64,000 nucleotides of DNA, taken from the NCBI RefSeq assembly GCF_035556095.1, contig NZ_DATMFT010000003.1, positions 1-64,000 on the forward strand, read 5' to 3'. The notes beneath the pieces were generated by a model. It had not been told where the DNA came from. It worked only from the letters and a program-made list of their open reading frames with translations, and ran no database searches. Source of the DNA: Parapedobacter sp035556095. GTDB lineage: Bacteria > Bacteroidota > Bacteroidia > Sphingobacteriales > Sphingobacteriaceae. Below, piece after piece: positions 22,839 to 31,703 of the stretch. Positions within the stretch are counted from its first letter, which is position 1; the number at the start of each line of letters is the position of its first letter. Both the position numbers and the translations under genes were made by a program.

Positions 22839-25160
22839 CTACACGGCCTCGGCTACGCCCCGTAGTGTCTTCGCTGCTTCGACCATCGCTTCCAGCGCGG
22901 CCTTGGTTTCCGGCCAAGCGCGGGTTTTTAGGCCGCAGTCGGGGTTAACCCAAAGCTGCTCGGCAGGGATGACGGCTTTTGCCTTTTCAAGCAATTTCAC
23001 CATCTCTTCCTTGCTCGGTACGCGCGGTGAGTGGATGTCGTAGACTCCGGGGCCGATATCATTCGGGTAGTTGAAGTCTGCGAAGGCATCAAGCAGTTCC
23101 ATCTGCGAGCGTGACGTTTCAATGGTAATCACATCGGCATCCATAGCGGCGATGTGCTCGATGATGTCGTTGAACTCCGAGTAGCACATGTGGGTGTGAA
23201 TCTGCGTATCGTCCGCTACGTTGGACGACGAGACACGGAAAGCACGCACTGCCCAGTCCAGGTAAGCCTTGTGATCTGCCTTGCGCAATGGCAACCCTTC
23301 ACGGATAGCCGGCTCGTCAATCTGGATGATTTTGATGCCGGCTTTCTCCAATGCTTGCACCTCATCCAAAATAGCCAGGGCAATCTGATAGGTAGTTTCC
23401 GACCGCGGCTGGTCATTGCGTACAAACGACCATTGCAAAATGGTAACCGGACCGGTAAGCATTCCTTTTACGGGGCGATCAGTCAATGTCTGTGCGTAGG
23501 CCGACCAATAAACGGTCATATCGCTGGGGCGCGAAACATCGCCGTAGATAACCGGTGGCTTCACACAACGTGAGCCATAGGATTGTACCCAGCCATTTTT
23601 GGTAAAAGCATAGCCGGATAGTTGCTCACCGAAGTATTCGACCATGTCATTGCGCTCAAACTCGCCGTGTACCAGTACATCGATACCCAAATCTTCCTGA
23701 AGACGGATGGTCCGCTCGGTCTCTTCGGCGATGAGTTTATCGTATTCTTCTTGTGTAATCGCACCTTTCTTGAGGTCAGCGCGCCATTTGCGAACGTCTC
23801 TGGTCTGTGGGAAAGAGCCGATGGTCGTGGTGGCGAAGGCAGGAAGGTTGAACTTTGCCTGCTGCTGTGTTTTACGTTCGGCAAACGGACTGGTACGTTT
23901 AGCGTCGTCGTCCGTAATGTTTTTTACGCGGGTTTTCACCTCGTCGCGGTGGATGAGTGCAGAGGTACGGCGGCTTTGCTGTGCAGCCTTGTTCGCTTCG
24001 AAGCGTGAAGTAACGGCGCTACTCGCATCACCCGTAGCTAACGTAGCCAAGTCGGCCACTTCTGTAAGCTTCTGCTTAGCAAAAGCGAGCCAGTTTTTAA
24101 CCTCGGCAGGTAGCGATTGCTCGTTATCTTCCAACTCAAGGTCGAATGGAACGTGCAATAATGAGCTGGACGGAGCTACCCAAACCCGATCGGCATCCAG
24201 TTTATCCACGGCTTGTTTAATCTTGCGGAGGGATGCTTCGTAGTCGTTTTTCCAGATATTACGACCATCAACCACACCCAGCGATAGGGTAAGATTGGCG
24301 GGTACGTTGTTCAATAATTCATCGAGCTGGTTTTCGCCACGTACCAAATCAATGTGCAAGGCTTGGACGGGCAGATTCAGCGCTGTTTCGGCGTTTTCGC
24401 GTAGCGACTCAAAGTAGGTGGCAACAAGGATTTGCGTGCCTTTTGCAGCGGCAGCGAGCCGGCTGTAAACAGTTTGGTAAAGCGCACGGGTTTTGTCGTC
24501 GATGTCCAATGCCAGGAAAGGTTCGTCAAATTGTACCCATTCCGCACCGGCGGTGGCGAGTTTACCCAATATTTCTTCGTAAACAGGTAACAGGCGGTCA
24601 ATGAGGTCGATCCGATCGAAGCCGGCCTCTTTCTCCTTGCCCAGCAATAGGTAGGTGATGGGGCCGATCAGTACCGGCTTGGTGGTGACGCCCAATTGCT
24701 TGGCTTCGTTGAATTCGTTGATTACTTTCTCGGAAGTAAGATGGAACTGCTGTTCTTTCACGAACTCAGGCACGATATAGTGGTAGTTGGTGTCGAACCA
24801 TTTGGTCATTTCCATGGCGGTTACGTCGAGCTCATCTTGCTGGAAACCACGGGCCATAGCGAAATATAGATCGAGGTTGTAAGAAGAAGCGCCTTCGACG
24901 GTGAAGCCTTCGTAGCGGGCCGGGATGGCACCCACGGTAAGCGAAAGGTCCAGCACCTGGTCATAGAATGAGAAATCGTTGGAAGGAATGAGCGCGATGC
25001 CAGCCTCCTGTTGCGTTTTCCAATTTCCCTCGCGAATGGTGCGCGCGGCCTCCAGCAACTCTTGCTGGCTGATCTTTTTTGCCCAATAGGCTTCGTTGGC
25101 TTTTTTCAGCTCCCGAAGGGCACCGATACGCGGGTAACCCAAATTGTTGGTTTTTAACAT
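22839..25160 (-). CDS. metE: Cobalamin-independent methionine synthase MetE
   Basis: Transfers a methyl group from 5-methyltetrahydropteroyl-triglutamate to homocysteine. It has 773 residues and two related barrels. The N-terminal half begins NNLGYPRIGALRELKKA. The C-terminal catalytic half has FATTTIGSFPQT, LVHGEFERNDMVEYFGE, QIDEPAIREGLPL and the zinc ligands in HTHMCYSEF and VNPDCGLKTR. ATG 25160 is preferred to the in-frame ATG at 25199, since homology begins at LKTNNLGYP. A SAM-I riboswitch lies 113 nt upstream and a terminator closes the gene, so it is a monocistronic SAM-repressed unit. Confidence 0.97.
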   Translation of the reverse strand: MLKTNNLGYPRIGALRELKKANEAYWAKKISQQELLEAARTIREGNWKTQQEAGIALIPSNDFSFYDQVLDLSLTVGAIPARYEGFTVEGASSYNLDLYFAMARGFQQDELDVTAMEMTKWFDTNYHYIVPEFVKEQQFHLTSEKVINEFNEAKQLGVTTKPVLIGPITYLLLGKEKEAGFDRIDLIDRLLPVYEEILGKLATAGAEWVQFDEPFLALDIDDKTRALYQTVYSRLAAAAKGTQILVATYFESLRENAETALNLPVQALHIDLVRGENQLDELLNNVPANLTLSLGVVDGRNIWKNDYEASLRKIKQAVDKLDADRVWVAPSSSLLHVPFDLELEDNEQSLPAEVKNWLAFAKQKLTEVADLATLATGDASSAVTSRFEANKAAQQSRRTSALIHRDEVKTRVKNITDDDAKRTSPFAERKTQQQAKFNLPAFATTTIGSFPQTRDVRKWRADLKKGAITQEEYDKLIAEETERTIRLQEDLGIDVLVHGEFERNDMVEYFGEQLSGYAFTKNGWVQSYGSRCVKPPVIYGDVSRPSDMTVYWSAYAQTLTDRPVKGMLTGPVTILQWSFVRNDQPRSETTYQIALAILDEVQALEKAGIKIIQIDEPAIREGLPLRKADHKAYLDWAVRAFRVSSSNVADDTQIHTHMCYSEFNDIIEHIAAMDADVITIETSRSQMELLDAFADFNYPNDIGPGVYDIHSPRVPSKEEMVKLLEKAKAVIPAEQLWVNPDCGLKTRAWPETKAALEAMVEAAKTLRGVAEAV

Positions 25161-25272
25161 GATATTGTATGAATAAATTAATGTACAACACAGCGACATC
25201 CTTCCGTGACGGAAATGGGAAGTCTTTTTTCCTGGATGCTTTGGGGAGACGGCACAAGGGTCAATTGTGTCT

Positions 25273-25387
25273 GCTTATTTTTCCCTCTCCCCGCTTCAAG
25301 CGGGGGGAGAGTAGAATTTAGCACCTTGTCGGTGGACAGGTTGCTAAGGCTTCACAGGGTCCATTCCCTCTGCCTTTCTCCATAAGC
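25273..25387 (-). promoter_or_regulatory. SAM-I (S-box) riboswitch of metE
   Basis: Read on the minus strand. P1 is GCTTAT (25387-25382) with ATAAGC (25278-25273). The core follows the S-box pattern: AGAGGGA, GGACCC, TGAAGCC, TTAGCAACC, then AAGGTGCTAAATTC. P3 is TTAGC/GCTAA with CCTGTC/GACAAGG. P4 is the GC-rich CTCTCCCC...GGGGAGAG hairpin. The 112-nt stretch to the metE ATG is the expression platform; it holds several short hairpins but no clear terminator with a T-tract, so control could be of translation. Confidence 0.92.
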
Positions 25388-25443
25388 GGCCGCTAAGGTC
25401 GGGATAAATTATGTAAACCGCAAATATTTTTGCGAATGGTCTA

Positions 25444-26133
25444 CTAACTTACTAGGAGTTTATATCCCTTGCCGTGTACATTGACGATTTCTACATTGGG
25501 GTCGTCGCGTAAGTATTTGCGCAACTTGCTCAAAAATACGTCCATGCTGCGGCCATTGAAGTAATTGTCGTCGTGCCAGATTTTCAGTAGGGCCTCCTCG
25601 CGGGTGAGTACGTCATTTTTCTTGATGCAAAGCAGGCGCAGCAGCTCCGCCTCTTTGGTTGATAGCTTTTGTTGCTGCCCATCGTAGCTGATTTGCTGGG
25701 CCACGTAGTCGAAATGGTATTTCCCGATATCGAATTTGTCGGCATACGTTTCCTCCTGTTTTTCGCGCGATGCGCGTTTTAGGAGGGCGTGGATACGAAG
25801 CAGTAGCTCTTCTACACGAAAAGGTTTGGTGATATAGTCGTCGCCGCCTAGTCCGAACGCTTCGGTTTTGTCTTCCATCATCCCCTTTGCAGTAGCGAAG
25901 ATGATGGGGATGTCAGCGTTGGTTTTGCGGATTTCTTTGCCCAGTGTGAAGCCATCCTTGCGGGGCATCATCACGTCTAGTATACAGAGATCGAACGGTT
26001 CTTTGTTGAACTGCCGTAGTGCCTCGTCGCCATCCTTGCACAGCGTAACTTCGAATTTGCCCTTCAGTTCCAGGTAATCTTTCAGGATATCGCCCAGGTT
26101 CGGGTCGTCTTCAGCCAATAGAATCTTTTGCAT
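25444..26133 (-). CDS. OmpR-family response regulator
   Basis: DNA-binding response regulator of 229 residues. The receiver domain (1-120) has acidic residues AEDD, the phosphoacceptor Asp53 in LCILDVMMP, the switch Thr in IFATAKG and Lys in DYITKPF. The winged-helix output domain (about 133-228) has LSTKEAELLRLLC, RSMDVFLSKLRKYL and NVHGKGYKL. It is downstream of the histidine kinase by 14 nt and is its likely partner. It is close to the RprY class of Bacteroidota regulators by layout; the regulon is unknown. A short inverted repeat (25419-25434) separates it from the metE riboswitch. Confidence 0.93.
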   Translation of the reverse strand: MQKILLAEDDPNLGDILKDYLELKGKFEVTLCKDGDEALRQFNKEPFDLCILDVMMPRKDGFTLGKEIRKTNADIPIIFATAKGMMEDKTEAFGLGGDDYITKPFRVEELLLRIHALLKRASREKQEETYADKFDIGKYHFDYVAQQISYDGQQQKLSTKEAELLRLLCIKKNDVLTREEALLKIWHDDNYFNGRSMDVFLSKLRKYLRDDPNVEIVNVHGKGYKLLVS

Positions 26134-26147
26134 AGTGGTTAGTCTCC

Positions 26148-27968
26148 CTATCGTTCGAGCGGTAATATGATTTCAAATGTGGTACCTTTCTCTTTTTCGC
26201 TCTTTACTTGTACTTTCCCATCCAACCGCTTCACGATGTCGTTTACGTAGCTGAGCCCGAGGCCAAAACCTTTCACGTCATGGCGGTTTCCCGTTGGGAT
26301 GCGGTAGAATTGATCGAAAATCTTAGACAGCTGGTCGCGGCTCATCCCGATACCCTTGTCAGCCACCGTGAGGTGGACTTGACTGCCGGTGGTTTTTGTT
26401 CTAATGGTAATGTCGGGATTTTCATTGCTGTATTTTATGGCGTTATCCAACAGATTGAACAGCACGTTGGATAGGTGTAGCTCATCACCCGATACGACGG
26501 CATCAGTCGCATCGAGGTGCATATTTACTTTGGCTTCGTGCTTTAGCAGTTGCAGTTCCATGCTGTCCACCACAGCCTGGGTCAGGTCGTTCATATCGAC
26601 TGGATGGTGCTCCAGTTTCAGGTTATCTTTTTCGAGACGGGCAATATTGAGTACCCGCTCGATATGATTGCCCAAGCGCACATTTTCGTCATAAATGATA
26701 TTGGCCAGGCGGGAGGCGCGCTGCCGGTCGGCCGCTATTTCGGCATCCTTGAGCGATTCGCTGGCAATCATGATGGTGGCCACCGGCGTTTTGAACTCAT
26801 GGGTCATGTTGTTGATGAAATCCGTCTTCATCTCCGATATTTTCTTTTGGCGGAGCATGGTAAAGATCGTGTAGGTAAAGGAGCCAATCAACACGAGCAG
26901 CAGGGTAACCGACGAAAACAACATCACGGTCATGTTTCCCATCAGTACGTGGTCCTTGTTCGGGAAGTATACGGCAAGGCGGCCGGACGAACGTTGATTG
27001 TCTGCACGGAAAAGTTCCGTGGTATAAAGGCTTTGCTGGTCGGGTTGTTCGGCTTCCGAGAAGTTGGCAAAAGATGCATACAGTGTGGTATTTCTGTCTT
27101 TGATTATGAGGTCGAACGGGGAGTTGATGTCCCGCAGTGCCAGTTCTTTCTCGAGTTCCGATTGGATGTAACCTACATTGATGCGTTCACTGAGGGGGCG
27201 CTTGTACAGCTCTGCTTCCGCTTCAAAGCCTTGAACCATCATCAGGTTTTTGCCGCTTATAATGGCAATGGTGTCCATTAATGTGTTGGCCTGCAGCAGT
27301 TGCAGTTCCCGTTCTTTACGGGCGATTTCTTGGTTCATCTTGAGATCCTGCCGGGGGGGGAACGCTTTTATGGCATATTTTAATCGCGTCGTGTTGAACT
27401 CATCGGGCCCCATCGGAATGAAGTAACGCACACTATCGTCCTTCGCTTTGATTACAGGTACCTCCCGGGTAGCGGAAAGCCCGATGGAGTTGTCGTTACG
27501 TTGGAATCCGTTGTCGATTACAATGTTTGATTGATAGCTAATCGATACAAGACCCTGGTGTCGCGGATTGTTGATATACGTTTCGTAAAAATCGTTGTTC
27601 TCAATGGCAATAACGATTGGAAACTGCTGATTCAGTTCTTCCTCCTGTTGCAGGAATGCCAAGCGCAATTTTTCCTGCTTTTGGCGTAATTGTTCGATTT
27701 CTGTCTTTAGGCGAAGCTGTTCTTCGAGCTTACGTTGCTCGCGTTCAAGCTTTTCTTTATTTCTTCGCTGTGCATTGGCTAGCTGCATCACTTCCCGCTT
27801 CTCCGCTTTGGCGGCTACCGTGTTTAATGCGGCTTTGACAGATTCATCAAAAAGTTGGGCTTTCAGTACGTAGGATTGGCGGATGAAAAAATATTGCATG
27901 GCCACCACTCCCAAAAGGGCGACAGTCATCAAGCCGATGATCAAACCAATGCTCTTTTTATGTCTCAT
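26148..27968 (-). CDS. Membrane sensor histidine kinase
   Basis: Two-component sensor of 606 residues. One transmembrane helix is at about 8-28 and a second at about 346-370. Between them is a periplasmic sensor region that begins with a charged coiled coil (about 55-115, rich in E/K/Q/L) and has no recognised ligand domain. The HisKA phosphoacceptor is His390 in INNMTHEFKTPVATIM. The ATPase domain has N box NVLFNLLDNAIKYS, G1 VADKGIGMS and G2 VKGFGLGLSYV. It is cotranscribed with the response regulator. The layout resembles the RprX sensor of Bacteroides. Confidence 0.93.
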   Translation of the reverse strand: MRHKKSIGLIIGLMTVALLGVVAMQYFFIRQSYVLKAQLFDESVKAALNTVAAKAEKREVMQLANAQRRNKEKLEREQRKLEEQLRLKTEIEQLRQKQEKLRLAFLQQEEELNQQFPIVIAIENNDFYETYINNPRHQGLVSISYQSNIVIDNGFQRNDNSIGLSATREVPVIKAKDDSVRYFIPMGPDEFNTTRLKYAIKAFPPRQDLKMNQEIARKERELQLLQANTLMDTIAIISGKNLMMVQGFEAEAELYKRPLSERINVGYIQSELEKELALRDINSPFDLIIKDRNTTLYASFANFSEAEQPDQQSLYTTELFRADNQRSSGRLAVYFPNKDHVLMGNMTVMLFSSVTLLLVLIGSFTYTIFTMLRQKKISEMKTDFINNMTHEFKTPVATIMIASESLKDAEIAADRQRASRLANIIYDENVRLGNHIERVLNIARLEKDNLKLEHHPVDMNDLTQAVVDSMELQLLKHEAKVNMHLDATDAVVSGDELHLSNVLFNLLDNAIKYSNENPDITIRTKTTGSQVHLTVADKGIGMSRDQLSKIFDQFYRIPTGNRHDVKGFGLGLSYVNDIVKRLDGKVQVKSEKEKGTTFEIILPLER

Positions 27969-27974
27969 TCCTTA

Positions 27975-27982
27975 CAAAAATA
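27975..27982 (-). promoter_or_regulatory. -7 promoter element of the histidine kinase gene
   Basis: TATTTTTG on the minus strand, ending 6 nt before the ATG at 27968. Confidence 0.5.
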
Positions 27983-28050
27983 CATAAGCTGCTAAGCAAA
28001 AGGTAGCTTTTAACAAATTTTAACACCGGGTGTGACATACGGTGTTCTAT

Positions 28051-28067
28051 TATTTTTGCTAATTTTG
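28051..28067 (+). promoter_or_regulatory. Two overlapping-phase -7 elements before the repeat-containing exported protein gene
   Basis: TATTTTTG (28051-28058) and TAATTTTG (28060-28067) both match TAnnTTTG. They lie inside the open frame that starts with GTG at 28032, which argues for ATG 28089 as the start. Confidence 0.5.
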
Positions 28068-28088
28068 GGTGTACCAATTGCATGGATT

Positions 28089-28493
28089 ATGAATGGGCTT
28101 TATATTTTTTTGATCGCTATTTTTGGTTTGCCGGCAGTTGGGCTTGCCCAACAATACAGGGATATTGCGCACAGCTTACGTGTGATCAAGCTCGAAAAAC
28201 CGACTGTTGTCGATTCTACCAAGTCGAGATCGCTGCTTAAACAGCATGGCGGCCGGGTGTTCGATACGACTCCCATGCCCAACGTATACCGCGGGGATTA
28301 TGCCGTCCCCATGCCGAATGCCTATCGCGGCGACAACTGCGTACCCATGCCCAACGTTTACGAGGCAAATCCCACTGAACGCATCATTACATTAAAATTA
28401 GACAGCACGGATAAAAATACGCCCGACAGCTTGGTTCTCCAAAAACTCGACGAGCTGAGGGATACATTGGAAAAACAGCGGCCCAAAGAGTAG
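28089..28493 (+). CDS. Exported protein with 12-residue PMPN repeats
   Basis: Unrecognised 134-residue protein. The start at 28089 gives a signal peptide (MNGLYIFLIAIFGLPAVGLA) with cleavage before QQY. Residues 62-97 hold three in-phase 12-residue repeats: PMPNVYRGDYAV, PMPNAYRGDNCV and PMPNVYEANPTE. The C-terminus is charged and helical (LVLQKLDELRDTLEKQRPKE). It is divergent from the sensor kinase gene, with only about 120 nt between starts, so co-regulation or a role in signal input is conceivable. No enzyme motif is visible. Confidence 0.68.
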   Translation: MNGLYIFLIAIFGLPAVGLAQQYRDIAHSLRVIKLEKPTVVDSTKSRSLLKQHGGRVFDTTPMPNVYRGDYAVPMPNAYRGDNCVPMPNVYEANPTERIITLKLDSTDKNTPDSLVLQKLDELRDTLEKQRPKE

Positions 28494-28513
28494 CCGCAGA
28501 AAGCTGAAAGGCC

Positions 28514-29245
28514 TTAGCGAGTCATTTTGGTGACGTGGAGCTTGCGCCCCACTTGGTTGAACGTATAACCCGATTTGTCGTTGAAGTATTCGTCCACTGC
28601 GTTGCGGCAGCCGGACCAATCGTAATAATCATCGAATATGATTTTTCCTCCGGGCGATAGGTGGGGTTCAATCTGGAGCAGACAGCTCATTACCGAAGCA
28701 TACCAATCACAATCGATGTGGGCCAATGCCACCGCCTCGGTAATGTAGAGCGTATCTTCGAAATATCCTTTAATCAGCTTGATGTTGTTTTCCAGAGGTG
28801 GTAAACCGTGTTTTGCGAGATTGCCCGCCACCACTTCCTTCAGATTTTCCGTATACCCATAGTACCTGTCGCCACCAATTCCCTTTGATTTGCCACTTTT
28901 AATTTCCTCATACCGGGCGTGCACATCGGCATCGTCCTTGTTTGAGGGGGGCGGGATCATCCCGAACGCATCATATAGACGGAACTCGCGTTGGTTTCCC
29001 TTCGCTTTGCCCAACACAATGGCCGATCCGCCAAGCGCGCTGCCGGCCTCGATAAACAGACCGGGCACCCGGGCCTCCTCCACCTCCCTAGCCACCTCGT
29101 AGAGGTTGAGCAGGTCGCGCGTGGTGAGGTAGGTCAAACGCTGGGTCTTGACCCGTAAGATAGCCGCCTTTTGGCTATCGGTAAGGCGATACCACCAAGC
29201 GAGCGTCTTGGCGGTTGCACGGTCTACCACCTCATGGATACCCAT
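28514..29245 (-). CDS. TylF/MycF-like O-methyltransferase family protein
   Basis: SAM-dependent class I methyltransferase of 243 residues. Motif I is FIEAGSALGGSAIVLG. The later acidic positions seen in metal-dependent sugar and macrolide O-methyltransferases appear in LAHIDCDWYASV and KIIFDDYYDWSGCR. NIKLIKGYFEDTL matches the third strand region. The substrate is not predictable; family members act on sugars or on polyketides. It begins 3 nt after the pyruvate kinase stop and is thus in the same transcript, which is unusual for a tailoring-type methyltransferase. Confidence 0.8.
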   Translation of the reverse strand: MGIHEVVDRATAKTLAWWYRLTDSQKAAILRVKTQRLTYLTTRDLLNLYEVAREVEEARVPGLFIEAGSALGGSAIVLGKAKGNQREFRLYDAFGMIPPPSNKDDADVHARYEEIKSGKSKGIGGDRYYGYTENLKEVVAGNLAKHGLPPLENNIKLIKGYFEDTLYITEAVALAHIDCDWYASVMSCLLQIEPHLSPGGKIIFDDYYDWSGCRNAVDEYFNDKSGYTFNQVGRKLHVTKMTR

Positions 29246-29248
29246 CCG

Positions 29249-30679
29249 TTATTCCATTTCGGTGACCTTGATTGTATTGGTCTTACCCTTTTTGTGCAAT
29301 GGGGTGGATGCCGTATTGATAACGATTTGCCCCGGTTGCACGAGCCTCTTGGATTTCAGTAGCGTGTTGACATCATGGATACTGCCATCGGTGCTTTCAA
29401 ATTTATCGTAATAGAATGTTTTCACACCCCACAGGAGTGTCAGGGTGTTTAGCAATGTACGGTTGCCGGTAAAGATATAGATGTCGGCGTTAGGACGGTA
29501 GCTTGATATCTCGAAAGCGGTGTAGCCCGAGTAGGTCATTGCCACAATAGCAGAAGCACTGGTTTTCTCGGCCAAATACACAGATGAGCCGCAGATGGCA
29601 TCAGGAATCACCGATTCGTCATCGTGTGGTGTGTCCTTAGAGCTATAATAAGGATAAGAGGTGCGCTCCACATGTACGATGATTTTGCTCATGGTCTCGA
29701 TTACGATTTCGGGAAACTCGCCGACGGACGTTTCGCCGCTCAACATCACGGCATCGGCACCGTCCAGCACTGAGTTGGCTACGTCGTTCACTTCGGCCCG
29801 TGTGGGGCGAGGCGTGGTTATCATGCTCTCTAGCATCTGGGTGGCGATGATAACTGGTTTCGATGCGTTCCGGCATTTTTTGACAATCATTTTCTGCAAT
29901 ACCGGAACGTCTTCCATAGGCATCTCCACGCCGAGATCACCCCGCGCAACCATAATGCCATCGGTTACTTCGATGATGGTGTCAATATTGTCAATCGCTT
30001 CCGGTTTTTCTATTTTCGCAATCACGCGTGATGATTTCCCCGCTTCGCTGATAACGTCCTTTAGTCGCACGATATCTTCCGCGTTTCGCACGAACGACAT
30101 CCCGATCCACTCCACGTCATACTGCAGCACGAAATGGAGGTTGTCGAGGTCTTCTTCGGTAAGGCTCGGAATTGATACTTTGGTGTTCGGCAGGTTCACT
30201 CCTTTACGCGATGTAAGCACACCGCCGTGTACCACCTCGCACCAGACGGTATCTTCCAGGTTGCTGCGCAGTACGCGAAGTTGGATTTTTCCGTCGTCGA
30301 GCAAAATGATTTCGTTCTCGTTTACGTCTTTGGGGAATTCGGGATAGGTAATGTAAATCCGACTTTCATCGCCCACGAGTTCATGGGTGGTGATTTCTAC
30401 TTGGGCACCGTTGAGCAGTACTGCGCCGCCCTCTTTCATTTTGCCAATCCGGATTTTCGGACCCTGTAGGTCTGCCAAAATACCGATGTTCATGTTATAC
30501 TCACTGTTGATTTCCCGTATGGTGTTGATTACAGCGAGGTGGTCTTCTTGGCTACCGTGCGAAAAATTAAGCCGACATACATCGACGCCTTTAGCTATCA
30601 GACTGGTTAGTATCTCTTTCTTTGCTGTTGCAGGCCCCAGCGTGGCCACGATTTTAGTTCGCTTTTGAACCTTTTCCAT
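29249..30679 (-). CDS. pyk: Pyruvate kinase
   Basis: Converts phosphoenolpyruvate and ADP to pyruvate and ATP in glycolysis. It has 476 residues, the standard length. Landmarks are TKIVATLGPAT, LNFSHGSQEDH, ILADLQGPKIRIG, VIAKIEKPEAI (catalytic Lys), GIMVARGDLGVEMP and KPVIIATQMLESMI. The beta-barrel B domain lies at about 75-170 and the C domain at about 350-476. Its promoter is one of the best Bacteroidota-type matches in the window. A methyltransferase gene follows 3 nt later. Confidence 0.97.
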   Translation of the reverse strand: MEKVQKRTKIVATLGPATAKKEILTSLIAKGVDVCRLNFSHGSQEDHLAVINTIREINSEYNMNIGILADLQGPKIRIGKMKEGGAVLLNGAQVEITTHELVGDESRIYITYPEFPKDVNENEIILLDDGKIQLRVLRSNLEDTVWCEVVHGGVLTSRKGVNLPNTKVSIPSLTEEDLDNLHFVLQYDVEWIGMSFVRNAEDIVRLKDVISEAGKSSRVIAKIEKPEAIDNIDTIIEVTDGIMVARGDLGVEMPMEDVPVLQKMIVKKCRNASKPVIIATQMLESMITTPRPTRAEVNDVANSVLDGADAVMLSGETSVGEFPEIVIETMSKIIVHVERTSYPYYSSKDTPHDDESVIPDAICGSSVYLAEKTSASAIVAMTYSGYTAFEISSYRPNADIYIFTGNRTLLNTLTLLWGVKTFYYDKFESTDGSIHDVNTLLKSKRLVQPGQIVINTASTPLHKKGKTNTIKVTEME

Positions 30680-30777
30680 TTATTCCTGTTTGTTAATGTG
30701 TTGCTGCACGTATACCCTGTGCGGGCTGACGCTTGATTTGTTCGTTTTTAATCTATGGTGTGATTTATACACTTGGG

Positions 30778-30809
30778 CAAACTTAGATAAAGTTGCTTCG
30801 ATATACAAA
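30778..30809 (-). promoter_or_regulatory. Promoter of pyk
   Basis: On the minus strand, TTTG (30809-30806), a 20-nt spacer, TAAGTTTG (30785-30778). It matches the Bacteroidota consensus at both boxes. The leader to the pyk ATG is about 95 nt. Confidence 0.8.
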
Positions 30810-30890
30810 TCTTAATTTACTAGTACCAAAGCAACTTTGTCGGTCTTTCCCCTACTATTGAAAGCAAAATTTTCACAGGGAAACATGGCA

Positions 30891-31313
30891 CTAAAATATA
30901 AGATTTTCTTTAGATTTCAATTTTTGTGGTGCGATTTCACTTGCAGCGACCACCTCGTTTATCGCCAAAATGTGGTCCAATAGATTGGTTAAATCTTCAT
31001 CGTCGATGAAGTTTCTGATAAGCAAAAAATAATCGGAATAGCGCATCTCGGGTATCAGCAGGCCACCATCTAGCCCCCTATTTGCCAATAAATAATACTC
31101 GGTGTCGTTGGTTTCGTCAATATCGGCATACCTGCTAAAAGAGGCCACCCCCACGGACGACCCCATCCCAATTTCGTAATCAGCTATTTTATGCAATTTT
31201 AGCCCTGTAACCTTATTGATGAAATAGCACAAACGGTAGTCCCTAAGTGATGACGTAATGGCAATCAGTACGAAATCGAGGTCCAATTCGTATTTTAATG
31301 TGACTTTATTCAA
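30891..31313 (-). CDS. IPExxxVDY family protein
   Basis: Uncharacterised cytoplasmic protein of 140 residues, specific to Bacteroidota. The name-giving motif appears as LIPEMRYSDYFLLIRN at about residues 86-101. The N-terminal KYELDLDFVLIAITSSLRDYRLCYFIN is also typical. It is found next to pyruvate kinase in many relatives, and it is here too, although pyk has its own promoter 110 nt downstream of this gene. Function unknown. Confidence 0.88.
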   Translation of the reverse strand: MNKVTLKYELDLDFVLIAITSSLRDYRLCYFINKVTGLKLHKIADYEIGMGSSVGVASFSRYADIDETNDTEYYLLANRGLDGGLLIPEMRYSDYFLLIRNFIDDEDLTNLLDHILAINEVVAASEIAPQKLKSKENLIF

Positions 31314-31334
31314 AGTATTTTTCTATATTCAACG

Positions 31335-31342
31335 CAAACTTA
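31335..31342 (-). promoter_or_regulatory. -7 promoter element of the IPExxxVDY gene
   Basis: TAAGTTTG on the minus strand, 21 nt before the start at 31313. Confidence 0.5.
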
Positions 31343-31703
31343 GGTAAATTTGCTGTATTGCAGATAAATGCAGCGAATTTATCGGTTTTGCCTGCTGAGG
31401 TTGCAAGCTCGGGTTCTTCGCTGCAATAGCGGGAAAAACAGGTGGGGCGGAAAATTACAAAAACAAAAGGGGCCGAATGCGCATTTACCCTAAAAAGAAT
31501 GAAGTGAAACGCATAACAGTTGACGGATATATTAACCCAGTTAAAGAGGCTAACTAATTTTTTTGCTAAATCGCTGATATAAAAACGGTAATTCGATTTA
31601 CAGCAAAAACCTGAATAATGCTCCAAAAATCAAATATGTTTTACTATTTGCCGAAATTTATTTTTCTTTGCACAGATTTATTAAACAATTAAACTATAGA
31701 ATC
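31343..31703. other. Intergenic region between the IPExxxVDY gene and acpP
   Basis: About 360 bases that hold the divergent promoters. An open frame on the minus strand (31306-31626) has a poor, Cys/Phe-rich composition and overlaps a real start, so it is not called. Near 31647 there is a TTTG and at 31663 a TTTCTTTG that is one base off the -7 consensus. No RNA gene or clear repeat was seen. Confidence 0.4.

Noticed and set aside
26550..27281. 243-residue ORF antisense to the histidine kinase gene
   Set aside because: Shadow frame; the kinase has all catalytic boxes.
28032..28088. GTG start for the PMPN-repeat protein
   Set aside because: Two -7 promoter boxes lie inside this extension and the later ATG gives a clean signal peptide.
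31306..31626. 106-residue ORF on the minus strand upstream of the IPExxxVDY gene
   Set aside because: Cys/Phe/Asn-rich composition, no family resemblance, overlap with a real start, and it spans that gene's promoter.
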